A stretch of 40,893 nt of DNA from an uncultured Dyadobacter sp. (GTDB lineage: Bacteria; Bacteroidota; Bacteroidia; Cytophagales; Spirosomataceae): assembly GCF_946482605.1 (NCBI RefSeq), contig NZ_CAMLSE010000050.1, positions 1-40,893 on the forward strand, in the 5' to 3' direction. The notes beneath the pieces are model-generated. The model worked only from the letters and a program-made list of their open reading frames with translations. It ran no database searches and had not been told where the DNA came from. Position 1 is the stretch's first letter. Each line of letters opens with the position of its first letter. Both the position numbers and the translations under genes were made by a program. This document shows, one piece after another, positions 24,437 to 32,707 of this stretch.

Positions 24437-24476
24437 AATTCGGGTAAAGAGTTTTTTTAGCCGAAATTAGAGCCCA

Positions 24477-24555
24477 ATTCTGGAAACATTTGGGAAACGG
24501 AAGGCTGCAAACTGCTGTTACCGACATTATTATCCTTCCTAAATGTTTCCAGAAT
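24477..24555. promoter_or_regulatory. Divergent promoter region with perfect 15-bp inverted repeat
   Basis: ATTCTGGAAACATTT (24477-24491) and AAATGTTTCCAGAAT (24541-24555) are exact inverted copies 49 nt apart, lying between the TolC-like and regulator genes. The left copy is followed by a second GGGAAAC, giving a GGAAAC direct repeat with about 11-nt spacing as expected for OmpR-family binding. TATTTTTG (24563-24570), an exact TAnnTTTG -7 box, starts 8 nt after the right arm and fits the regulator's promoter. Autoregulation and control of the pump are likely. Confidence 0.6.
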
Positions 24556-24592
24556 CCGGGTTTATTTTTGTGCAGTATCTTTTGAAACGGGA

Positions 24593-25270
24593 ATGAAAAT
24601 ATTAGTTGTCGAGGACGAGAAAGGACTTGCTGAAAGTATCACGGATTATCTGTCGCGCGAAGGCTTCGTATGCGAGGTCGCTAATACGTTCTGGCAGGCC
24701 GACGAAAAGATCAGCTTGTACCAGTACGATTGTACGATCGTGGACCTGACCCTCCCGGACGGGAACGGATTCGACATTATCAAGACATTGAAAAAGATCG
24801 CCGCCGCGACAGGGATTATCATTATTTCTGCTCGTAATACTTTGGAAGACAAGCTGAAAGGGCTCGAAATCGGGTCGGATGATTATATGACCAAGCCTTT
24901 TCACCTCTCCGAGCTGAATGCAAGGGTGAAGTCGCTCATACGCAGGCGTAATTTTGGAGGAAATAACGATATGGTGTGGAAAGATATCCGCGTGAACCTG
25001 CCGGCACGGAAGGTTTTCATACGGGATATCGAAACGACGCTTTCCCGAAAGGAATACGACCTGCTGCTCTATTTCCTTTCCAATACCGATGTCGCATTGA
25101 CGAAGGAATCCATTGCGGAGCATCTCTGGGGCGATAATATGGATTCGGCCGATTCACTGGATATGGTTTATTCGCATATCAAAAATCTGCGCCGGAAAAT
25201 CGTCGATAAGGGTGGAAAGGATTACATTCAGTCGATTTACGGAATAGGCTATAAATTCTCCGCGTCTTGA
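24593..25270 (+). CDS. OmpR-family response regulator
   Basis: 225 residues. The receiver domain (1-120) has acidic E7/D8, phospho-acceptor D51 in CTIVDLTLPDG, and the conserved Lys K101 in MTKPF. The winged-helix DNA-binding domain (about 128-225) contains LSRKEYDLLLYF and SADSLDMVYSHIKNLRRKI, ending with IQSIYGIGYKF. It overlaps the kinase gene by 4 nt (TTGA). Being divergent from the TolC/RND-adaptor operon and next to a palindromic site, it probably controls that pump and itself. Confidence 0.92.
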   Translation: MKILVVEDEKGLAESITDYLSREGFVCEVANTFWQADEKISLYQYDCTIVDLTLPDGNGFDIIKTLKKIAAATGIIIISARNTLEDKLKGLEIGSDDYMTKPFHLSELNARVKSLIRRRNFGGNNDMVWKDIRVNLPARKVFIRDIETTLSRKEYDLLLYFLSNTDVALTKESIAEHLWGDNMDSADSLDMVYSHIKNLRRKIVDKGGKDYIQSIYGIGYKFSAS

Positions 25271-26529
25271 AACTGCTCGAAAAAACCAGCCGGATATATC
25301 TGATGGCCTCGCTGCTGATTTACCTGGCGGTGGGCATCGCATTCTACTGGATCATTAAATTCATGATCTACGACGAAGTGGAAAGCCGGCTGATCCTGGA
25401 AAAGCGGGATTTCGAGGCTTACGTCAGAACCAACGACACGTGGAGCAACAACTCCTATTTTGTAGAAAACAAGATCGAGGTATTGCCGGTATTTGGCAAG
25501 TTTAAAAATGAGGTTGCATTCACAGATACGCTGATCAGCAACCGCTATGAGGAAAGTCCCGATCCCTTTCGGCAGCTTACGTTCTACACCCTCATCGGAG
25601 GATCGCCCTTCCGGGTAGCGATCCGGAAATCCATGATCGAGTCCTACAAGCTGATTGAGGCCATATCGGCGGCGATGATCGCGTTTCTGGGACTTTTGCT
25701 GGTGAGTACTTTTCTTTTTCACAGAAGTTTGTCGGGCAAGCTCTGGAAGCCTTTCTATGATTCGCTGGCCAGGATCAAGGATTTTGACTGGACGAAGAAC
25801 AAGCCGCTCGAAACGGTTAGAAGTGAGATCACAGAGTTTAACGAACTGGGTGACGTGATGGAGAAAATGGCCGCCAAAATGCAGCATGATTACCGCAGCC
25901 TGCGCGAGTTCACAGAGAACGCCTCCCACGAAATTCAAACGCCGCTCGCTTTGATTAATGCGAGGGTGGAGCAATTTATTCAGTCCAAAGACCTCGGTGA
26001 AAATCATACCTATTGGATCGAGGAGATTTACCATGCGGCCCGCCGGATGTCGCGGCTGAACCAGGGACTGCTGCTGCTTGCCAAGATTGAAAACCAGCAG
26101 TTTACCGAACAGGAAGAGCTTGATCTGTCAGGCCTTGCATTGAACAAGTTGAAGGATTTTGAAGATATAATCCAGCATAAGCAGATACAGCTCAGTGTAC
26201 AATCGACGGGTAGCTTACGCCGCCTGATGTCGCCCGCATTGGCGGATATCCTGCTTACCAACCTGATCAACAATGCGATCCGGCACAATTACTCGGGCGG
26301 TGAGCTGCGTGTCGAGACGGGAATTGGATATCTCCGGATCAGTAACACGGGCCATCCGCTGAAAACCGATCCGGAGCGACTGTTTGAAAGGTTCAAGAAA
26401 GAATCAACCGGCGCGGAATCGCTTGGGCTAGGTCTCGCGATCGTCAGGGAGATCTGCGATGTGTGCGAGCTCGGCATCCGATACGAGTACAATGAGCCTC
26501 TTCACATCATCAGCATCAATGCCGGATAG
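25267..26529 (+). CDS. Sensor histidine kinase
   Basis: 420 residues from a TTG start that overlaps the regulator's TGA. There are two membrane segments (about 10-33 and 133-151) framing a periplasmic sensor of roughly 100 residues. The dimerisation/phosphoacceptor helix is FTENASHEIQTPLAL with His221 (HEIQTP in place of the usual HELRTP). In the ATPase domain the N-box is LLTNLINNAIRHN and the G2 box GLGLAIVREI; the C-terminal part is short. It is the partner of the response regulator at 24593. The signal sensed cannot be read; pump substrates or envelope stress are likely. Confidence 0.9.
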   Translation: MKLLEKTSRIYLMASLLIYLAVGIAFYWIIKFMIYDEVESRLILEKRDFEAYVRTNDTWSNNSYFVENKIEVLPVFGKFKNEVAFTDTLISNRYEESPDPFRQLTFYTLIGGSPFRVAIRKSMIESYKLIEAISAAMIAFLGLLLVSTFLFHRSLSGKLWKPFYDSLARIKDFDWTKNKPLETVRSEITEFNELGDVMEKMAAKMQHDYRSLREFTENASHEIQTPLALINARVEQFIQSKDLGENHTYWIEEIYHAARRMSRLNQGLLLLAKIENQQFTEQEELDLSGLALNKLKDFEDIIQHKQIQLSVQSTGSLRRLMSPALADILLTNLINNAIRHNYSGGELRVETGIGYLRISNTGHPLKTDPERLFERFKKESTGAESLGLGLAIVREICDVCELGIRYEYNEPLHIISINAG

Positions 26530-26541
26530 GTCGGGGCGCCG

Positions 26542-27999
26542 CTATTTGCTGACTTTCTGCAATTCGGCTTCCAGTGTCCTGTTCCCGGGAAACTCTTGCG
26601 GAATCCAGCGATTGACCACTTTTCCCGACGCATCGAGTACCAGAAAAGGATATCGGATATCGATCGCATATTTTTCCTTCAGAATTTCGATGTTCTCATC
26701 GGAAGCCCAGAGATGTTTGGCCGCCGGCCTCGTCTTGGTGTATTGTTTCCAGGTTGCCAGCGGAATGCCTGTTGCTACGGAGACGTATACGAATGTCACC
26801 TTGTCGCCATATTTATCTTCCAAAACTTTCAATCCGGGCTCATGCTGACCGATACTGAAGGAAAACACCATGCACACCGGCTTGCCCTGCAATGACGAGA
26901 CGGTGACGGCAGCGCTGTCGGAATTAAGCAGCGTTACATCGGGAATGGCCGAGCCCGGCTGCAGTGATTCCTTGGTCTGGATCAGCTTGCCAATGTATTC
27001 GGCGTAGGGTGATTGCTGGAATGTAGTTTTGTAATCGGCCAGCAGAGTCTTTGCCGTTTCAATGCCCGGAATTGCCGTTGCGGCGTAATTGAGCCAGTAA
27101 GTCGCCAAATATTCCTTTTGCCTGGGGTAGGAGGCCAGCTTGTCCTTGCTGAATGCATATACATCTTTCAATGCATCGGGGCTGATCTCATACCTTGTTT
27201 CTGATTCGAGCGGAAATTTCCGGGTAGAAGGGATCAATGCCCAATAGCGCAGCTCGTCGCGGTACGCCTGGCTGAGTAACGCATCGTCGGGCTGGATCTT
27301 GAAGTCGGAGAGCGTAAAATCTTCCAGTTCTTTGCGTTGGGCTGCGTCCAGTCTGGTGACACGGTTGCGGCGCATGATCTTTTCCTGGATCAGTTGGCGG
27401 GTGATCGATGGCTCGGTGGCTGTGGTCGCCAGCACGTAGGCTTCGAATGCGGGTACCACCGGGTTGGCCGCTTTGAATTTGTCAAAAGCGTCAAGCCGTA
27501 CTTTTTTCAGGCTATCGCTTTGTTGCACCACGCTTTTGTTGTCGATCTGCGAGGGTTTGTAACCGAACACGGGCAGGTACTGGTATTGATTTTCGAGAAA
27601 GTAATTTTTCAGGAATGTCTGGTAATTGGCATTTTTACCTGAAAAGGTTACGTCGGCATTGTCACCGAAATGGATGGTGAGATCGTCACCCGGCTGTAAA
27701 AAGAGCATCCAGGTTTTGTTCACGCCGTTGCCACCGTATTGCAGGCGCATCATTTTGGGCTCATTCAACTGGATCACTGCCTTTTCGGAAGCGTTTTCAG
27801 CGAAATTAGTTGAAGCCACAGCGTCAAGTTTGGTATCAGCCAGTCCGGTGCCCAGATTGGGGTGAAAATGTACATCTTCCAGCACCAGCGTAGCGGTAGC
27901 GGGCGACTTTTTAGAAGCAGCAAGAGTAATATTGGCCGTATTTTGAGCAAAGGAGACGCAGCTGAATAGTGTGAGGATCAGAATAGGTAAATGTTTCAT
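26542..27999 (-). CDS. Exported thioredoxin-fold (TlpA-like) protein lacking CxxC
   Basis: I chose the Met at 27999, which begins a signal peptide (MKHLPILILTLFSCVSFAQN); the frame is open 46 codons further but that part looks like leader. The product has 485 residues. The first 350 are helical and strand-mixed, as in Bacteroidota TlpA/DUF4369-type proteins. From about residue 372 a thioredoxin-like domain starts (GKPVCMVFSFSIGQHEPG) with a cis-Pro loop IRYPFLVLD. The place of the CxxC pair holds SIGQHEPG, so disulfide exchange is not expected. It runs convergent to the kinase gene with 12 nt between the stops. Confidence 0.78.
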   Translation of the reverse strand: MKHLPILILTLFSCVSFAQNTANITLAASKKSPATATLVLEDVHFHPNLGTGLADTKLDAVASTNFAENASEKAVIQLNEPKMMRLQYGGNGVNKTWMLFLQPGDDLTIHFGDNADVTFSGKNANYQTFLKNYFLENQYQYLPVFGYKPSQIDNKSVVQQSDSLKKVRLDAFDKFKAANPVVPAFEAYVLATTATEPSITRQLIQEKIMRRNRVTRLDAAQRKELEDFTLSDFKIQPDDALLSQAYRDELRYWALIPSTRKFPLESETRYEISPDALKDVYAFSKDKLASYPRQKEYLATYWLNYAATAIPGIETAKTLLADYKTTFQQSPYAEYIGKLIQTKESLQPGSAIPDVTLLNSDSAAVTVSSLQGKPVCMVFSFSIGQHEPGLKVLEDKYGDKVTFVYVSVATGIPLATWKQYTKTRPAAKHLWASDENIEILKEKYAIDIRYPFLVLDASGKVVNRWIPQEFPGNRTLEAELQKVSK

Positions 28000-28154
28000 C
28001 GGTATGATAGGGAAAACTGTTTGAACCAAATATTCCGGTGTAAAAATTGTGCCAATATACGTAAGTCCCGGGTGTAATTGCCGCCGGTATCTATCCACCG
28101 TGATCCGAACGCACATTAATGCAGTTTTTAAAAGCATAAATAAGCCAAGTGCGT

Positions 28155-28162
28155 TAACTTCG
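28155..28162 (+). promoter_or_regulatory. Possible -7 box of the FAD/Fe-S dehydrogenase gene
   Basis: TAACTTCG resembles TAnnTTTG with one change and lies 23 nt before the ATG at 28186, a common leader length. An upstream -33 element is not clear. Confidence 0.35.
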
Positions 28163-28185
28163 CCGTCTCATTCCGATTGTTCCCC

Positions 28186-31143
28186 ATGACCCGCGTTTCA
28201 CCATTCCAGTTCAGTACGCTCCGCTCCGGTTTCGAAGGAGAATTGTATTTTGATAATTCAACCCTACATGCGGCACAGCGGACCGTGTACGCTACCGACG
28301 CTTCGGTTTACCAGGAAATGCCGCTGGCGGTCGCATTGCCCCGTCATGTAGGCGACATTCGCGCTTTGATCGATTTTGCCAGAACCAACAAGGTGACATT
28401 GATCCCCCGGGCGGCAGGTACGTCACTGGCGGGCCAGGTGGTGGGCAATGGTATCGTTGTGGATATTTCGAAGCATTTCGGAAAGATACTGGAAGTTAAT
28501 GCGGAGGAGAAATGGGTAAGGGTGCAGCCAGGCGTGATCCGCGACGATCTCAATAAGCACCTCGCACCTTATGGCCTGCTTTTCGGACCAGAAACGTCGA
28601 CAGCCAGCCGCGCGATGATCGGGGGGATGATTGGGAACAACTCCTGCGGGCTGCATTCTATCACCTGGGGTGCCACGCGGGATCATTTGCTGGAAGTGAA
28701 AGTGTTGCTTTCGGACGGTTCGGAGGCCGTTTTCAATGAGCAGACCGTCGCCGATTTTACGGGCAGAATAAGGGAGCAACAAATCAAGGGCCAGCGCCTG
28801 CAATCGGTTCTGGCGGGGATGTTTGGTCTGATCTCCAATCCCGTGGATCAGGATCTGATCAAAAAGCAATTCCCGAAACCGACCGTGACGCGACGCAACT
28901 CAGGTTATGCGTTGGATGCATTGGTCAGGAATTTTGAAAAGGGTAACATCAACCTCTGCAATCTCATTGCCGGCTCGGAGGGGACATTATGTTTTGTCAC
29001 GGAGGCCAAAATCGCCTTGGTAGACGCACCGCCAGCGGCAGTGGGCGTGGTTTGCGTGCATACCAACTCACTGGCTGAAGCACTCCATGCCAACCGCGTC
29101 GCGATGCAATTTTCCCCGAAGGCTTCTGAACTGGTGGATAAGTATATTATGGATTTTACCAAAAATCATAATGTATACTCCCAAAACCGATTCTTCATGC
29201 AGGGTGATCCGGCAGCGATGTTGCTGGTCGAGTTCTGGGGGGAGGCGAAAGAGGAGGTGGAACGACAGGCTTCCGCGCTGATCACGCAGCTGCAAGCTGA
29301 AAGCCTGGGCTACGCCTATCCGTTGCTGTTTGGCGACGACGCCAATAAAGCCTGGGATATTCGGAAAGCGGGCCTCGGGCTGATCCGCAACCTGCCTGGC
29401 GACACCCAACCGGTCAATCTGATCGAGGATTGTGCGGTGGCCGTTGAAGATCTGCCGGCCTACATCGATGACCTGGCAGTGCTCCTGGAAAAACATGGCT
29501 TGCACGCGTCGTACTACGCGCATGCGGGGGCGGGGGAGCTGCACGTAGAGCCGATGATCAACCTGAAAACCAGCGAAGGCAAACAGCAATTCCGGGATGT
29601 ACTTGCCGATACGGCGGTACTGGTGAAAAAATACAATGGTGCCTTATCGGGTGAGCATGGGGATGGCCGCCTGCGCGGGGAGTTTATCCCGTTCATGATG
29701 GGCGAGGAGGTATACGAAATGTTCAGGCAAGTAAAACGCCTGTGGGATCCGGATGGTGTTTTCAATGCGAATAAGATCGTAGACACCCCTCCGATGAACG
29801 AGTTCCTGCGCTACGAGCAGGATAAACCCAACCCGCAGATTGACACCGTTTTCGACTTTTCGAGACAGGAAGGAATACTTCGCCTGGCCGAGAAATGCAG
29901 CGGATCAGGTGATTGCCGGAAAACGGAGCTGACGGGAGGCACGATGTGCCCGAGCTACATGGCCACACGCCGTGAGCGCGATACGACGCGTGCGAGGGCG
30001 AACATTCTCAGGCAATACCTGACACCGGCCAGTAAGAAACAGCAACCGGTCAGCCAGGATATGGTGAAGGAGGTATTGGATCTGTGCCTTTCATGCAAGG
30101 GCTGCAAATCCGAATGTCCTTCGAGTGTGGATATCGGTAAAATGAAGGCCGAATTTACCCAGCAATATTACGAAAGCCACGGCGTGCCGATGCGCAGCAA
30201 GCTGATTGCCAATTTTTCGAAACAAATGAAACTGGCTTCCATTGCTCCCTGGGCATTCAACGGCGTGTTTGGGACGCCGGCGCTGCGGAAGATCGCCAAC
30301 AAAATGGTGGGCTTCCACCCCGACCGCAGCATGCCGTCACTCGATAGCGAAACTTTGGAAGACTGGTGGCGCAAACACCAGCATAAAAAGCAGCTTAAAG
30401 ATCCACACGCGAAAAAAGTCTTTCTCTTCTGCGACGAGTTTACGAACTATAATGATGCCGAAGTAGGCAAAAAGGCGGTATTGCTGCTGGAAAAGCTTGG
30501 CTACGAGGTAATTATCCCCGAGCATGTGGAATCCGGGCGATCGTATCTTTCCAAGGGTTTTGTGAAAGAAGCGCAGAAGCTGGCAATCCGTAACGTCGCT
30601 TTATTGAAGGACAAGATCACCTATGATACGCCGTTGATCGGCATTGAGCCTTCTGCGATTCTCTCATTCCGGGACGAGTACGTTGACCTGGTGGGGGAGA
30701 GCGAACGGGAGCATGCTCAAAAGATAGCTGAAAATGCTTTGCTCTTTGAGGAATTCATTGCCCGCGAGGCGGATGCTAAACGCATTCAAAAAACTGCATT
30801 TATACAAAGAAAGCAGCTAATCAAGCTGCACGGGCATTGTCATCAGAAAGCGCTTTCAACACTGACAGCCTCCAAAAAAGCATTGCAGATGCCGGAAAAC
30901 TACCAGGTTCAGCTGATTCCGTCCGGATGCTGCGGTATGGCGGGCTCATTCGGCTACGAAGAAGAGCATTACGAAGTCTCGATGCAAATTGGTGAGCTGG
31001 TGCTGTTCCCAACCGTTCGCCAGCAGCCGGAGGATGTGATCATCGCAGCTGCCGGCACCAGTTGTCGTCATCAGATCAAGGACGGGACGGGGCGTAAAGC
31101 AAAACATCCGGTCGAGATTTTATATGAAGCGTTGGTCCCCTGA
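28186..31143 (+). CDS. YdiJ-like FAD-linked oxidase with Fe-S and CCG domains
   Basis: 985 residues from ATG 28186 (a TTG three codons upstream is less likely). An FAD-binding type 4 domain comes first (VALPRHVGDIRALIDFA, PRAAGTSLAGQ, GGMIGNNSCGLHS), then the FAD-oxidase C domain (HAGAGELHVEP, SGEHGDG, DPDGVFNANKI). Two Fe-S motifs follow: CSGSGDCRK with GTMCPSY, and CLSCKGCKSECPSS near residue 635. The end has two cysteine-rich pieces (GHCHQKAL; SGCCGMAGSFGYEEEHYE). This order and length match E. coli YdiJ, a D-2-hydroxyglutarate dehydrogenase, and fused D-lactate dehydrogenases. It should oxidise a D-2-hydroxyacid and pass electrons to the membrane pool. Confidence 0.9.
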   Translation: MTRVSPFQFSTLRSGFEGELYFDNSTLHAAQRTVYATDASVYQEMPLAVALPRHVGDIRALIDFARTNKVTLIPRAAGTSLAGQVVGNGIVVDISKHFGKILEVNAEEKWVRVQPGVIRDDLNKHLAPYGLLFGPETSTASRAMIGGMIGNNSCGLHSITWGATRDHLLEVKVLLSDGSEAVFNEQTVADFTGRIREQQIKGQRLQSVLAGMFGLISNPVDQDLIKKQFPKPTVTRRNSGYALDALVRNFEKGNINLCNLIAGSEGTLCFVTEAKIALVDAPPAAVGVVCVHTNSLAEALHANRVAMQFSPKASELVDKYIMDFTKNHNVYSQNRFFMQGDPAAMLLVEFWGEAKEEVERQASALITQLQAESLGYAYPLLFGDDANKAWDIRKAGLGLIRNLPGDTQPVNLIEDCAVAVEDLPAYIDDLAVLLEKHGLHASYYAHAGAGELHVEPMINLKTSEGKQQFRDVLADTAVLVKKYNGALSGEHGDGRLRGEFIPFMMGEEVYEMFRQVKRLWDPDGVFNANKIVDTPPMNEFLRYEQDKPNPQIDTVFDFSRQEGILRLAEKCSGSGDCRKTELTGGTMCPSYMATRRERDTTRARANILRQYLTPASKKQQPVSQDMVKEVLDLCLSCKGCKSECPSSVDIGKMKAEFTQQYYESHGVPMRSKLIANFSKQMKLASIAPWAFNGVFGTPALRKIANKMVGFHPDRSMPSLDSETLEDWWRKHQHKKQLKDPHAKKVFLFCDEFTNYNDAEVGKKAVLLLEKLGYEVIIPEHVESGRSYLSKGFVKEAQKLAIRNVALLKDKITYDTPLIGIEPSAILSFRDEYVDLVGESEREHAQKIAENALLFEEFIAREADAKRIQKTAFIQRKQLIKLHGHCHQKALSTLTASKKALQMPENYQVQLIPSGCCGMAGSFGYEEEHYEVSMQIGELVLFPTVRQQPEDVIIAAAGTSCRHQIKDGTGRKAKHPVEILYEALVP

Positions 31144-31145
31144 GG

Positions 31146-31403
31146 TTACTCGGTGCCCCTGACATGCTCCATGATGGTGTCGGATCGCAATGCCGACCCG
31201 GCGGTATCGGTGGCTACTGTGTCGGATAGCGCCGGAGCGTTTTCTCCCGGGCTATCCGCCTCCTTGAAATTCCTATCGTGATTAAAGAAGCCGCCAAACC
31301 ATGCGATCAGAGAAAGCACGATACCTACGCCGACGATCCACTTCCAGACGTTCTTCACGTTTTTGGTGGCTCTTGCTTCCTTATCTGTTTCTTGCCTGTT
31401 CAT
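31146..31403 (-). CDS. Small single-pass membrane protein
   Basis: 85 residues: a basic N-terminus (MNRQETDKEARATKNVKN), one membrane segment (VWKWIVGVGIVLSLIAWFGG, about 19-38) and a polar acidic tail rich in Thr/Ser/Asp. I do not recognise a family. It is convergent with the dehydrogenase gene (2 nt between the stops). Codon composition and the clean membrane segment suggest a real gene. Confidence 0.6.
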   Translation of the reverse strand: MNRQETDKEARATKNVKNVWKWIVGVGIVLSLIAWFGGFFNHDRNFKEADSPGENAPALSDTVATDTAGSALRSDTIMEHVRGTE

Positions 31404-31613
31404 GGGTTTAATGATTTAGTTTGAAATACCTGCTACCATTTCCATACCAGCATTGATTTGGTGCTATTTCACCGTTTTATATAATATTGTGTTGATAAAA
31501 TTTCCCCAAACTAAGTCGTCATTGAAAAATGTAATAAAACAGGAACGAATCATGTTACCTTAGCTGCGAATATCGTTTGACTAACGGATTCTTCTCACAA
31601 ACCAGCCATATTC

Positions 31614-32378
31614 ATGAATAGTACCCCTCGAATTTTTGCCTCCCTATTTGCACTTTTCCTATGTGTGCAGTTCGGGGCGCACGCGCAGAACGATAACCGT
31701 CATTTCTTTTCAGTCACTGCCGGATATAGCTTACCGGTAGGGGAGCTGGCACGGGAAAAGCTGAATGACCCTTTTGCCGGTTTGACCGGTTCCGGCTATT
31801 ACGGACAGCTTAATTATGACTTTCGTGTAGCCCGTTGGTTTGGATTCAAGCTCTCGGGAAGCATGAATAAAAACACCACACGCCCGCAGCCTATTGTCGA
31901 CATCGCCAATCGCCGTGTGGAGGAGATCAAAGGGCTTATCAACGAAACTACTTCACATACCTGGGACACGAATGTTTCCCGCTGGAAATTCAATGCAATT
32001 ATGTTTGGTCCGGCTATTTATCTGAATTTCAACCGGGTACAGATCGAAGGGCATATTCAGGGAGGCTATGTGCAGGTTACTTCGCCCACTGTGGACATGA
32101 CCGGCACTTTTCAATCGGGAGAAAATATGATCAAGGTGCATTTGAGTCCGGCTTCTACCAAAGATTTTGGTGTCGGCGCGGGGATGAGCCTTCGCGTGCC
32201 TCTTGCGGGACCGCTGTACTTCCATCTTTCCGGCGACTTCCTGGCCACGGAGGCACAGCTGAAGGATGTCGCGGTGAGTGTGAAGGTAGGTAGTTATCCG
32301 GAGGTGGGCATACCCATTAATGAGAAGCGTTTTGTGGGTGTAGCCAATATCGGTGCAGGTTTGGGCATCTCATTTTGA
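31614..32378 (+). CDS. Outer-membrane beta-barrel protein (porin-family-like)
   Basis: 254 residues with a signal peptide (hydrophobic 8-22, cleavage after AHA before QNDNRHFF). Alternating amphipathic strands follow: HFFSVTAGYSLPVGEL, GYYGQLNYDFRVARWFGFKL, WKFNAIMFGPAIYLNF, IEGHIQGGYVQVTSP, and a terminal strand ending GAGLGISF with the C-terminal Phe typical of outer-membrane barrels. It probably is an eight- to ten-stranded barrel of unknown role. The 210-base gap upstream holds no clear gene. Confidence 0.78.
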   Translation: MNSTPRIFASLFALFLCVQFGAHAQNDNRHFFSVTAGYSLPVGELAREKLNDPFAGLTGSGYYGQLNYDFRVARWFGFKLSGSMNKNTTRPQPIVDIANRRVEEIKGLINETTSHTWDTNVSRWKFNAIMFGPAIYLNFNRVQIEGHIQGGYVQVTSPTVDMTGTFQSGENMIKVHLSPASTKDFGVGAGMSLRVPLAGPLYFHLSGDFLATEAQLKDVAVSVKVGSYPEVGIPINEKRFVGVANIGAGLGISF

Positions 32379-32396
32379 AATAGAAATGCTGAAAAG

Positions 32397-32432
32397 AAAC
32401 GGGTCGGATGCCGCACGCATCCGGCCCGTTTT
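32397..32432 (+). terminator. Rho-independent terminator after the barrel protein gene
   Basis: AAACGGGTCGGATGC (32397-32411) pairs with GCATCCGGCCCGTTT (32417-32431, one G-U) around CGCAC and ends in TTTT. The following stretch to 32636 holds no gene I can support. Confidence 0.85.
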
Positions 32433-32636
32433 GCTTTGCCAGGAACATTATTTCGCAAACCAGAGTTTCCGGCCATTTCTGGATAAGAATACCAGGAGCG
32501 ATAAGAAGTCCTGATCCAGGGCGCAACGGATATTCGGGTACGCAGCCGGGGTGATTGGTCGCCAGCTAGTTATCAAAATAGCGGGTGCCGACCGGTATTT
32601 AGGGCTATTATTGAAAGTAAGCGGCGATTGAATTGC

Positions 32637-32644
32637 TATATTTG
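32637..32644 (+). promoter_or_regulatory. thrA promoter -7 box
   Basis: TATATTTG matches the Bacteroidota -7 consensus TAnnTTTG exactly, 63 nt before the thrA start. A TTG at 32611-32613 may be the -33 element at a slightly long spacing (23 nt). No leader-peptide attenuator with runs of Thr/Ile codons was seen in the short leader. Confidence 0.6.
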
Positions 32645-32707
32645 CATCCTGTTCAAAATGAGTGGCCTTGTGCCGCTCATTATCGCATATCTCGAATATA
32701 GCTTTAA

